Numbered from the stretch's first letter, positions 1 through 6,541 are shown. The stretch is 9,810 bases of DNA from Candidatus Bathyarchaeota archaeon BA1 (GCA_001399805.1 LIHJ01000006.1:1-9810); one strand, 5' to 3'. Translations and numbers: made by a program. The notes: generated by a model not told the origin, from the sequence alone.

Positions 1-1
1 G

Positions 2-466
2 CAAACCAGCGATGAGGAGATAATTGCTTCGTTTCTCCAAGGTTTTGCAGACAGTGAGGGATCGGTTAGCATGGTCAGCAAATGCGTCTCTCTCAGATCT
101 TTTAATGTAAATGGATTAATGCAAATAGAGCATCTCCTTAGGAGAATAAACATTTACTCATGGACATCGAAGACCCTTTTAGTGATTTCTGGAAAGCCTA
201 ACCTCGAACGCTTCGCCGAAAAAGTGAATTTTTCAATTCCAAGAAAACGTGAATCCCTGTCTAATCTACTTGCATCTTATAAAAAAGGAGGATATGATGC
301 TTCTGTTTATTTCAAGGTATTTCGCCTTCACAATCAAAGTTTAGGCTCACGGCGAATCTCAGCTAAATTATCACTTCCACGGCGTACAGTTTTGAACTGG
401 CTAAGGGGCGTATCAACTCCGTGCCACGTTAAACACGTTCTTAGAGGGGGTGAATACCGTCGTTAG
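2..466 (+). CDS. LAGLIDADG homing endonuclease, 3' part (5' end outside window)
   Basis: The frame is open from base 2 and ends at TAG 464-466. Bases 32-61 encode FLQGFADSEGS, a LAGLIDADG-type helix with its acidic metal-binding residue. It is followed by a stretch that fits the family fold (S-F-N-V-N-G-L then IEHLLRRINI). The last ~45 residues (LGSRRISAKLSLPRRTVLNWLRG) read as a helix-turn-helix, a common C-terminal DNA-binding add-on of archaeal homing endonucleases. The role would be site-specific double-strand cleavage that spreads its own gene. The protein ends with a normal stop and has no intein C-terminal His-Asn splice motif, so it is not an intein end; it may be free-standing or come from an intron. 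It overlaps the wecB start by 17 bases if the GTG at 450 is used. One LAGLIDADG motif is visible; another could lie upstream of the window. Confidence 0.72.
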   Translation, partial: QTSDEEIIASFLQGFADSEGSVSMVSKCVSLRSFNVNGLMQIEHLLRRINIYSWTSKTLLVISGKPNLERFAEKVNFSIPRKRESLSNLLASYKKGGYDASVYFKVFRLHNQSLGSRRISAKLSLPRRTVLNWLRGVSTPCHVKHVLRGGEYRR

Positions 467-1547
467 AGAATGCATGATAATTGTGGGCACAAGACCTGAA
501 ACTATTAAGATGGCCCCTGTGATCCGAGCGTTAGAAGAGAAATCGTTTCCTTATGTTTTCGTTCATTGTGGGCAACACTACGACTACAACATGTCACAGC
601 ATTTCATTGAGGAGCTGGAGCTGCCGAAGCCAGACTATGGCTTCAGGGTTAGGGCTTACTCGCCCGGCCTACAAACGGGCAGGATCATAACCCTCGTCGA
701 ACGGGTCATCAAAAGGGTGGAGCCTCGGCTGGTGCTCGTGGAGGGGGACACCAATAGTGCGTTAGCCTCCGCCCTCGCCGCCGTAAAACTAAACATTCCA
801 GTAGGGCATGTGGAAGCCGGCCTGCGAAGCTTTGATCTGCGCATGCCCGAGGAGCACAACCGACGCCTGGTGGACCATATCTCGGCATACATGTTTGCAC
901 CCACCGAGAACGCTAGGAAAAACCTGATGAGGGAGGGTGTCTGGGGCGAGGTCTACGTGACGGGAAACACGGTCATCGACGCCGTGATGCAGCACCTTCC
1001 CATGGCTGAAAGAAGGTCTGGGATCATGGAGAAGATACGGTTTGAGGGGTTTGCGTTGGTAACCGCCCATCGGGCCGAGAATGTCGACAACCCGTATGTG
1101 CTCAAGGACTTTGTTGAGGCCTTTATTGAGGCCCCCTTACCCATAGTCTATCCCATCCATCCAAGAACCCGAAAGCGACTACGCCAACAAAGATTGTGGA
1201 AGAAACTTTCCTCAGAAAACGTGCAAATCCTCCCGCCCCTGGGCTACTTCGACTTCCTCATGCTCATGAAAAACTGTGAGATGATGCTCACGGACTCTGG
1301 AGGACTGCAGGAGGAGGCGACGGCACCCCCCATAAAGAAGCCCGTCCTGGTGATTCGACTTTCCACCGAGAGGCCCGAGGCCGTGGAAGCGGGCTTCGCA
1401 AGGGTGGTAGGAGTCGAAAAAGAGAAAATCCTAGCGGCGATGGATCAAACCTTGAAGGAAAGGGGGGAGCTTCCTCCGCTTTCACCCTATGGGGACGGCT
1501 CAGCAGGAAAGAGAATCGTTAAAATCATAATGGAAGAAGCCTTTTAA
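450..1547 (+). CDS. wecB: UDP-N-acetylglucosamine 2-epimerase, non-hydrolysing
   Basis: This enzyme interconverts UDP-GlcNAc and UDP-ManNAc in the cytoplasm, feeding ManNAc or ManNAcA into surface polysaccharides or N-glycans. At 365 residues it is full length for the family. Visible motifs, counted from the GTG: VGTRPETIKMAPVI (12-25), GQHYDYNMSQ (41-50), VEGDTNSA with Asp100, VGHVEAGLRS with Glu122, MPEEHNRR with Glu134/135, VYVTGNTVID (168-177), TAHRAEN with His207, YPIHPRTRKRL (234-244) and LTDSGGLQEEA (280-290). These cover the known catalytic Asp, Glu, Glu and His and the UDP-binding Ser-Gly-Gly. The start is uncertain. GTG 450 follows a purine-rich GAGGGGG with no spacing, while ATG 474 gives the shorter N-terminus MIIVGTRPE and also fits the family. 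No glycan genes lie next to it here; neighbours are the homing endonuclease and an ATPase. Confidence 0.93.
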   Translation: MNTVVRECMIIVGTRPETIKMAPVIRALEEKSFPYVFVHCGQHYDYNMSQHFIEELELPKPDYGFRVRAYSPGLQTGRIITLVERVIKRVEPRLVLVEGDTNSALASALAAVKLNIPVGHVEAGLRSFDLRMPEEHNRRLVDHISAYMFAPTENARKNLMREGVWGEVYVTGNTVIDAVMQHLPMAERRSGIMEKIRFEGFALVTAHRAENVDNPYVLKDFVEAFIEAPLPIVYPIHPRTRKRLRQQRLWKKLSSENVQILPPLGYFDFLMLMKNCEMMLTDSGGLQEEATAPPIKKPVLVIRLSTERPEAVEAGFARVVGVEKEKILAAMDQTLKERGELPPLSPYGDGSAGKRIVKIIMEEAF

Positions 1548-1673
1548 AGCCGGGTCACTCTGCGTGAGACTGGTGACGAGCAAACTATTCCATCTTAAGG
1601 CTGTTTTGCGCTCTTCGATAAAAAGGTATATAATTCTAGGTATTCTTATAGAAGCTCTTATATTCCCTACATT

Positions 1674-1692
1674 ACGCTCTTGATAAGAGCGT
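1674..1692. repeat. Perfect 8-bp inverted repeat, 3-base loop, between wecB and the ATPase gene
   Basis: ACGCTCTT, loop GAT, AAGAGCGT forms a tight hairpin about 130 bases after wecB. It is followed after 13 bases by a T run (1706-1711), so it could help end wecB transcription. A related sequence, GCGCTCTTCGATAA, occurs about 65 bases upstream. Archaeal termination depends mainly on T runs, so the role of the stem is unclear. A regulator-binding site for the ATPase promoter is the alternative. Confidence 0.4.
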
Positions 1693-1715
1693 CACCGAAA
1701 AGCTTATTTTTTGTC

Positions 1716-1724
1716 AAATATTTA
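1716..1724 (+). promoter_or_regulatory. Candidate TATA box for the ATPase gene
   Basis: AAATATTTA is centred about 24 bases before the TTG at 1744, the spacing expected for a leaderless archaeal transcript. A second AT-rich candidate, TATATAAT, lies at 1627-1634. The region is AT-rich, so chance matches are likely. Confidence 0.3.
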
Positions 1725-1743
1725 ACAAGATTTATGATGAAAC

Positions 1744-3450
1744 TTGTCAATCTCTTTACTAATTGACGACAATTCTTGGTGGAGACCGGACTTCCTTAGG
1801 TTCCTTGAGGAGCTTAGAGAAGCATGGAGTGCACAACGAAAAGTGCTTTCTGAAGAGGAGATAAAGTGGCGTTTAAGACTTCCGCTCTTAAATAAAATGG
1901 CTGAGCTAGACCCTCAGATCATAGAGGTGAAAGGGATACGTGAAGCTCTTGATCCACGAATAATTTGGCATCCACGCCTGATGTTTCTTCTTAGAAAGAA
2001 CATTATACACAACGCTAGAGGTAGTTACGTGCTAATAAGTGTAAGAGGGCCAAGGCGAGTTGGAAAGACTACGATGGCAAAGCTGTTAATCGGGGAACTT
2101 TTATTAGAGAACATCCTCGATCCTAATAAAATCAGTCCACTTAAAGTTGCCTACATACGTTGCGACGCTCCTTGGTTAGGTGGTGTTCTAGGTCTTACAA
2201 GCGTTATTCGGGATTTCCTTACGAGAAGAATGGATCATCCAGGGGATGTTTACCTTTTCCTTGACGAGGTAAGTAGCCTTAAAGATTGGCAAATTGCCGT
2301 AAAAGATCTTTATGATTCGGGATTTCTGACTAAACACAAGGTTAAAACGCTAATCACGGGAAGCCACAGTTTGGATGTTAAGTTTGGTTCGGAGGTTCTT
2401 GCCTTACGAAAGGGAATAATGCTTGCGGGAGGAAATGACAAGCTTCTTCTTCCAATGAAATTTCCCGAGTACGCCACATACAGAGAACAGATATCAGAGA
2501 AATTTGTCATTCGAGATTTATTTACTCATGAGAGGCTTTTAGAGTTAGAGAAGAGACGTGGAGTATTCAAAGAACTCGTAGAACCAGGTGCAAAGTTGCC
2601 AACCATTTTAGAGATTGTTGAAGCTTATATTAATGAGTTATATGCATATTTTAGCGATTACCTGATAACCGGAGGCTATGCTCTTGCAATTGCGCAGTAC
2701 ATCGAAAAAGGAAAGATCGATCCGGGAGTTTATACGGGCTATGTGGACTTAGTTATCAAGGATGCGGTAAGGTGGAATTTAAATCCAGACACGCTTCATA
2801 GTCTGCTTTGGGAACTTCTAGGGGCTCCAGGCGGACCTTATGAGGCTGTTCCTATTAAGGAAGTTAGCTATAACGGCTTAGCGAGAAAATTGGGGCTTTC
2901 ACATAACACAGTGAAAGTTTATTTAGACTATCTAGTAGAGGCTTTTGTTCTGCATGAAGTTACGAAGATCAAGGAGATCCCAAAACGTAAGTCTCCGCTT
3001 AAAGCTCCTAGAAAGTTTTATTTTTGGGATCCTTTGATTTTCAGCGCTTTCAAGGCTCTGAGTTCTGGTGCTAGAGATCCGTATGCTCTAGCCTCAGAGC
3101 AAGCTAACAGATGGAGATGCGTACTGGCTGAGATGGCTGCAGCAACAAATATTGCTAATATGTTAATGTCTTTAGAGGTTATTCAAGATACGTCGCTTTT
3201 AAGGCGTAAAATGTTTTATCATAAGCCTGAACCAGGAAAGGAGATAGATTTCTTAGTAGATTTTGAAGGCAAATTGATTCCGATTGAGGTTTACTCCGGA
3301 TCAGAAGTTGAGAGTAATCACATAAAAAAGTTAGGAAGGTTAAGTAGGCAACTAAAAGTTAGAGGAATCTTAGTATATAGTGGCAAGGAAACACATGTTG
3401 CAGAGGAATACATAGCTATTCCAATTCCAATCTTTCTTCTTCTGGCTTAA
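1744..3450 (+). CDS. AAA ATPase of the DUF4143 type with degenerate nuclease-like C-terminus
   Basis: A protein of 568 residues. From about residue 75 it follows the archaeal/bacterial AAA_14-DUF4143 layout: Walker A GPRRVGKTT (102-110), Walker B VYLFLDE (169-175), ITGSHS sensor-like strand (204-209), GGYALAI (310-316), a winged-helix segment around LARKLGLSHNTVKVYLDYL (379-397), FYFWDPL (425-431), and a C-terminal EIDFLVDF then IPIEVYSG (500-519). That end resembles the PD-(D/E)XK-like fold of DUF4143 proteins, but the usual Lys of ExK is Tyr517, so cleavage activity is doubtful. The first ~70 residues (charged, Trp-rich) look like an extension. The biological role of this family is largely unknown. 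TTG 1744 is the only early start in frame; ATG 1734 and 1737 are out of frame and stop after ten codons. Base composition is visibly more AT-rich than most of wecB or the ribosomal genes, which hints at separate origin. Confidence 0.8.
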   Translation: MSISLLIDDNSWWRPDFLRFLEELREAWSAQRKVLSEEEIKWRLRLPLLNKMAELDPQIIEVKGIREALDPRIIWHPRLMFLLRKNIIHNARGSYVLISVRGPRRVGKTTMAKLLIGELLLENILDPNKISPLKVAYIRCDAPWLGGVLGLTSVIRDFLTRRMDHPGDVYLFLDEVSSLKDWQIAVKDLYDSGFLTKHKVKTLITGSHSLDVKFGSEVLALRKGIMLAGGNDKLLLPMKFPEYATYREQISEKFVIRDLFTHERLLELEKRRGVFKELVEPGAKLPTILEIVEAYINELYAYFSDYLITGGYALAIAQYIEKGKIDPGVYTGYVDLVIKDAVRWNLNPDTLHSLLWELLGAPGGPYEAVPIKEVSYNGLARKLGLSHNTVKVYLDYLVEAFVLHEVTKIKEIPKRKSPLKAPRKFYFWDPLIFSAFKALSSGARDPYALASEQANRWRCVLAEMAAATNIANMLMSLEVIQDTSLLRRKMFYHKPEPGKEIDFLVDFEGKLIPIEVYSGSEVESNHIKKLGRLSRQLKVRGILVYSGKETHVAEEYIAIPIPIFLLLA

Positions 3451-3617
3451 TCATTTTACTGAGCATAAAATTTTAGGTCAACGCGCATTTCGTTTCCATG
3501 ATCAAAATGAAAATAAAGAAGAAAATGAGGGAGATTGCGGGGGATATCTCCACATAGGGGAAATCCATATGAATTATACCGTTCTTCTGTTGATCTGCAC
3601 AGTTGGAGTGCTGAACA

Positions 3618-3653
3618 GTGCCGAAATGGGAATGCTCAGTAACGGGCTCAGAC
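3618..3653 (+). pseudogene. Diverged copy of the first ~12 codons of the L22 gene
   Basis: Bases 3618-3653 align without gaps to 5162-5197, the start of the L22 gene: 27 of 36 bases match and 8 of the 9 differences are transitions. Translated, it reads (V)PKWECSVTGSD against MPKWGYSIVGLD. Archaeal L22 proteins commonly begin MPKWGYS. The similarity stops at about 3653, where the tRNA-derived fragment begins on the other strand. Because both copies have the same orientation and bracket the integrase remnant, they may be the two ends of an old integration into the 5' end of the L22 gene. A weak TATA-like AATTATACC lies at 3572-3580. Chance similarity is possible but the codon-wise pattern argues against it. 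Confidence 0.55.
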
Positions 3654-3657
3654 ATCG

Positions 3658-3682
3658 CGCTAGAGGTGGAATTCGAACCCAC
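3658..3682 (-). pseudogene. tRNA 3' fragment (T arm and 3' acceptor strand)
   Basis: Read on the minus strand, GTGGG TTCGAAT TCCAC forms a canonical T arm: a 5-bp stem with one G-U pair and a TTCGAAT loop. Exactly seven acceptor bases, CTCTAGC, and a discriminator G follow. No 5' half (which would start GCTAGAG), D arm or anticodon arm is found upstream on that strand, so this is a fragment and not a gene. Such 3' tRNA pieces are the usual attachment-site scar of tyrosine-integrase elements, and a broken integrase gene lies 0.6-1.5 kb away. The tRNA species cannot be told. Confidence 0.65.
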
Positions 3683-3805
3683 GCGAGTTGCGAATATGTC
3701 TTTTTCTTGATTTTTCTGTTTTAGCTTCTCTCTAACACCAACCGCTATCCTATTTTTCTATTCGTGTGCTCATGAAAGTCGTCATCATTTCAAAAGCTCT
3801 TCTTT

Positions 3806-4014
3806 CTAGCAACTTAATTCTTCACATTCATCGGGATTTGGAACCCTTTTATACTTTAAAACATAAAAATCAGCTGCTCTGCCTGTTAAAAATCCTGCTA
3901 TGAAACTTAGCATGGCTTCTAGGTTCGGTTCTACTCTTGCTCTCTTAGAGCGGCAGAGTAAGCTTTTTCAAATTTTTCTGGTTTCCTGATTATGAGATTA
4001 ACTTCTTTCTCCAT
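3806..4014 (-). pseudogene. Small unknown gene broken by a frameshift
   Basis: On the minus strand an ATG at 4014 opens a 27-residue frame (MEKEVNLIIRKPEKFEKAY then SAALREQE) ending at 3931. An overlapping frame then continues with VEPNLEAMLSFIAGFLTG, RAADFYVLKYKRVPNPDE and CEELSC to a stop at 3806-3808. Together they read as one protein of about 65-70 residues: a charged N-terminus, a hydrophobic helix (AMLSFIAGFLTG) and a basic tail. The break is near 3935-3945. I do not recognise the family. Its position downstream of the integrase, on the same strand, suggests accessory cargo of the same decayed element. The alternative is two unrelated short frames, but both halves look protein-like. Confidence 0.4.
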
Positions 4015-4110
4015 GATAATCCTTACATTTCATCTAAACTTTTCATATGGTTCCCTTTCACAAAACCTAGTTACTAAACTCGCTTAAAAACATGTAAAAT
4101 TTTGTTCTAG

Positions 4111-4275
4111 AAGACAGCCAGCCATTCTAAAGAACTGATCGGAATATTAGAACGTATTGAATGTAAACACTTAACGAAAGCATACTCTAGGTATCCTAAA
4201 GAGGAAGGGAAAAGAGAGGCTATCTATTTGTGCCACAAAGAAAAAAATATTGTCAGACAAAGGAGAAGAGATTTG
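4111..4275 (+). pseudogene. Coding-like remnant of unknown origin
   Basis: The + frame after TAG 4108-4110 has no start codon but reads strongly protein-like: SKELIGILERIECKHLTK, AYSRYPKEEGKREAIYLC, HKEKNIVRQRRRDLF. It is rich in Lys, Glu and Arg with amphipathic spacing. The frame stays open to TGA 4375-4377, but beyond about 4275 it runs antisense to the conserved integrase C-terminus, so that part is probably not coding. It may be the body of a lost regulator or element gene. I do not recognise it. The antisense frame (LGYLEYAFVKCLHSIRS) is a less convincing alternative. Confidence 0.3.
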
Positions 4276-5160
4276 TTCCTCTTCCTGAAGATCTTAGCCC
4301 CCTCAAAACCGCAGACATACTCGAATCCACTATCTACGAGTTTACAACATTCTTGCAGTGTTTTTGCAACTCCGTGAGCTCCATTCATCTTCTTTAAATT
4401 CTATGAGTTGGTGTAATCAGAGTTGTTTTAATGTTTCTATGCCCCATCTGTTGTTTAACGTAAAGAATGTCTTTTGTTCTATGGTATAACATTATTCCAA
4501 AATAATGTCTTAAGTCATAGAGCCGTATCGTTTTTATCTTGGAATCTTATAACTTTTTGGCTACTTTGTTTCGGGCTCTGATAAATGCCATTTTCATGTT
4601 TATGGGGCTCGGAAATAGTTTTTCTGTGATTTTAAAGTCATTGATGTTTACGTAATGTTTTAGCATGGCTAGGGTTTTCGGTTTTATTTTTAAGGCTCTC
4701 CCTAATCCTCTTTTAGATGTTGCTGGATAAAGGATTCCTTTTTCTAAGTAAATGCTTTTGAGGGTTAATCTATGCAGTTCTATAGGTCTTATACCAGTAT
4801 CTCGAATGATACTAAATATTAAAGCATATTTGGAGTTGCTTTCAGCAATTATTATGTTGATTTGTTGCTCTAAAGGGATTTTAGGTAACTTACTCGGAAT
4901 CTTAAAACGTGGCAATTTCCATGTCAATCCATGAGTATCTACGTATTTTTGGTAAGCATAGGCTACAGCTTGTTTGAAGTGTGGACTCCACTTTTGAGTA
5001 ACATATAGCCTTTCACTTGCTCAGGATTATCTAAGTTTACATGATTTGCCAATAGATTAAGTCTTTGAGCTGTTGCTACTATTGTTGTTTCTTCATGACC
5101 GTTCTTTTTCATGTTCCATAAAACTTTAAATATGCTTTCTGTTACTGACTTGTCGATAGC
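4224..5160 (-). pseudogene. Tyrosine recombinase (integrase) pseudogene
   Basis: Minus-strand fragments in family order rebuild an archaeal XerA/phage-type integrase. N-terminal SAM-like domain: VLWNMKKNGHEETTI, then RLNLLANHVNLDNPEQVK. After a frameshift near 5001-5007: VTQKWSPHFKQAVAYAYQK, then LTWKLPRFKIPSKLPKI. Box I is RDTGIRPIELHRL with the catalytic Arg, and the Lys hairpin is around TSKRGLGRALKI. An in-frame TAA at 4547-4549 follows. Downstream in the same frame come the box II region LYDLRHYFG and QQMGHRNIKTTL. The expected LIYT with the nucleophilic Tyr is shifted to LITPTH. The last exon-like piece, VAKTLQECCKLVDSGFEY, VCGFEGAKIFRKR (4365 down to about 4270), lies in another frame. 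At least four lesions make it inactive. The 5' end abuts or overlaps the L22 gene; an ATG at 5182 inside it could have been the start. Confidence 0.85.
5125..5133 (+). promoter_or_regulatory. Probable TATA box of the L22-S3-L29 operon
   Basis: TTTAAATAT is centred 33 bases before the L22 ATG. It is preceded by a purine-rich AAAAC that could serve as a BRE. This predicts a start of transcription at about 5155 and a very short leader. The box lies within the 5' coding part of the integrase pseudogene on the other strand. Confidence 0.5.
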
Positions 5161-5161
5161 T

Positions 5162-5641
5162 ATGCCGAAATGGGGATACTCCATAGTGGGCTTGGACCCC
5201 GACACGACCGTGAGGGCGAGTGGTCGTGAGGTGAGGGTATCCCATAAAGCGGCTAGGGAGGTCTGCAAAACCATAAGGGGGATGAAGCTTGATGAGGCCA
5301 AGGATTTTCTTCAGCAGGTGATCCTAAAGAGGAGGCCTGTTCCCTTCCGTCGATTCAGTAAGAAGGTGGGGCATCGGCGTGGGCTGCAGAAGGCATATGC
5401 AGGTAGGTACCCCGTGAAGGCGGCGCAGAAGGTGTTGGAGGTGCTGGAAGGCGCTGAGGCAAACGCCGAATACAAGGGGCTGGACGTAGAGAGGCTTCGA
5501 ATCATCCACGCTTCCGCTTACCCAGGCATGAAGATTCGAAGGTATATCCCCCGGGCCTTCGGTCGGGCATCGCCAAGATTTGAAACGCTCTGCCATTTGG
5601 AGCTGGTTTTGGAGCAGATGAAGGAAGTAGGGGGAGCCTAG
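5162..5641 (+). CDS. rpl22: Large ribosomal subunit protein uL22, archaeal type
   Basis: A 159-residue 50S protein that contacts 23S rRNA and lines the exit tunnel with its long hairpin. The archaeal start MPKWGYS fixes the ATG at 5162; a longer open frame upstream runs through integrase-derived DNA. Other family signs are SGREVRVSHKAAREVC (20-35), PVPFRRFSKKVGHRRG (59-74, the tunnel-loop region) and the C-terminal signature AYPGMKIRRYIPRAFGRASP (119-138). The stop TAG shares its G with the GTG of the S3 gene, which implies translational coupling. The gene normally just upstream, for S19, is absent; an antisense integrase pseudogene takes its place. A diverged copy of the first codons lies at 3618-3653. 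Confidence 0.95.
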   Translation: MPKWGYSIVGLDPDTTVRASGREVRVSHKAAREVCKTIRGMKLDEAKDFLQQVILKRRPVPFRRFSKKVGHRRGLQKAYAGRYPVKAAQKVLEVLEGAEANAEYKGLDVERLRIIHASAYPGMKIRRYIPRAFGRASPRFETLCHLELVLEQMKEVGGA

Positions 5642-6282
5642 TGTCGGTTGTCAGGCATTTTATAAGCGAGTCGGTGAAAAGGACCGAGATCGACGAATTC
5701 TTACGAAGGGAGTTTGAGAAGGCGGGGTACGGCGGCGTGGGCATCACAAAAACCCCGCTGGGCACCCACATCGTGGTTTATGCCATGCGACCAGGCTTGA
5801 TCATCGGGCGGGGTGGGGAAACCATAAAAGAGCTTACAAGGGTGCTGGAAGAGAGGTTTCATTTGCCCAACCCACAAATCTCTGTGGCAGAAATTGAGGT
5901 CCCGGAGCTTAATGCATATGTCATAGCGGCTCGCGTCACATCAGCCTTAAAGCGGGGCATCCACTTCCGAAGAGCTGGCTTTTGGGCATTAAACCAGGTG
6001 ATGGAGGCCGGGGCGCTGGGCGCTGAAATCATCATAAGCGGAAAGCTACGAACAGAGCGGGCTCGATTTGAGAAGTTTCGAGCAGGATATCTGCCAAAAA
6101 GTGGAGAACCCGCAATGAAGTACATGAGGAAGGCTGAGTTAAACGTGCAATTGAAGCCGGGAACGTATGGTGTGAAGGTGCGAATCATGCCCCCTGAAGC
6201 AATATTTCCCGATCAAGTGAAGATAGTTGAGGAAGCCCCCGCGGAAGCAGAGGCTGAGGAGATTAAGGAGGCCGAGGAGTAG
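5641..6282 (+). CDS. rps3: Small ribosomal subunit protein uS3, archaeal type
   Basis: A 213-residue 30S protein at the mRNA entry channel. It begins with GTG overlapping the L22 stop by one base. The KH domain shows PGLIIGRGGETIKELTRVLE (51-70) with the GRGG loop at 56-59. The C-terminal S3 domain shows GAEIIISGKLRTERARFEKF (127-146) and GYLPKSGEPAMKYMRKAE (149-166). The last ~18 residues are an acidic Glu/Ala tail, common in archaeal S3. The length is close to the family norm. It is coupled to L22 upstream and L29 downstream. Confidence 0.97.
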   Translation: MSVVRHFISESVKRTEIDEFLRREFEKAGYGGVGITKTPLGTHIVVYAMRPGLIIGRGGETIKELTRVLEERFHLPNPQISVAEIEVPELNAYVIAARVTSALKRGIHFRRAGFWALNQVMEAGALGAEIIISGKLRTERARFEKFRAGYLPKSGEPAMKYMRKAELNVQLKPGTYGVKVRIMPPEAIFPDQVKIVEEAPAEAEAEEIKEAEE

Positions 6283-6283
6283 C

Positions 6284-6514
6284 GTGCCCATCCTAAGGAT
6301 CAAGGACATTCGAGCCATGCCCCCTAAGGAGCGTAAGAAAAGGCTGGTTGAGCTACAAACTGAGCTCGTAAGACTTAAAACGATGGTTAAGGCAGGTGGG
6401 TCAGTCGACAACCCAGCCCGGATACGGAATATTAGGCGTGCTATTGCTCGTATTTTGACGGTTGAGCATGAGGTTAGGAAAGGCAAGGGGTTTAGGCGTG
6501 TGTCCGCTCGCTGA
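6284..6514 (+). CDS. rpl29: Large ribosomal subunit protein uL29
   Basis: A 76-residue 50S protein near the exit tunnel. GTG 6284, one base after the S3 stop, gives MPILRIKDIRAMPPKERKK. The frame is open further upstream (to 6227), but that part overlaps the S3 tail in another frame and is Arg-rich nonsense. Family features are the IRxM start, LVELQTELVRLKTMVKAGG and NPARIRNIRRAIARIL, the expected two-helix hairpin. It is followed within about 30 bases by an IS200/IS605-like element instead of the next operon gene, so normal coupling to Rpp29 is interrupted. Confidence 0.94.
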   Translation: MPILRIKDIRAMPPKERKKRLVELQTELVRLKTMVKAGGSVDNPARIRNIRRAIARILTVEHEVRKGKGFRRVSAR

Positions 6515-6541
6515 ACTTTATTCTGCGGGTTCTGTCAACTA

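Larger units (their letters stand above)
3451..5161. other. Gene-poor region of decayed mobile DNA
   Basis: No intact, recognisable gene lies in these 1.7 kb. The stretch holds a diverged copy of the L22 5' end (3618-3653), a tRNA 3' fragment (3658-3682, minus), a frameshifted small gene (3806-4014, minus), a + strand coding-like remnant (about 4111-4275) and an integrase pseudogene (4224-5160 or beyond, minus). Bases 3451-3617 and 3690-3805 show nothing further that I can support. The content suggests an integrated element that has lost function. Confidence 0.65.

Noticed and set aside
3473..3682. Minus-strand 69-residue open frame
   Set aside because: It reads through the tRNA fragment and the antisense of the L22-like copy, and shows no recognisable domain. 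A Phe/Ile-rich stretch alone is not enough.
4752..4934. Plus-strand open frame across the integrase core
   Set aside because: It is the antisense of conserved integrase sequence and has no recognisable features of its own.
5111..5161. Upstream extension of the L22 frame
   Set aside because: It is made of antisense integrase DNA and contains the TATA box; archaeal L22 starts at MPKWGYS.
6227..6283. Upstream extension of the L29 frame
   Set aside because: It lies inside the S3 tail, is Arg/Lys/Pro-rich and does not resemble L29; GTG 6284 fits the family start.
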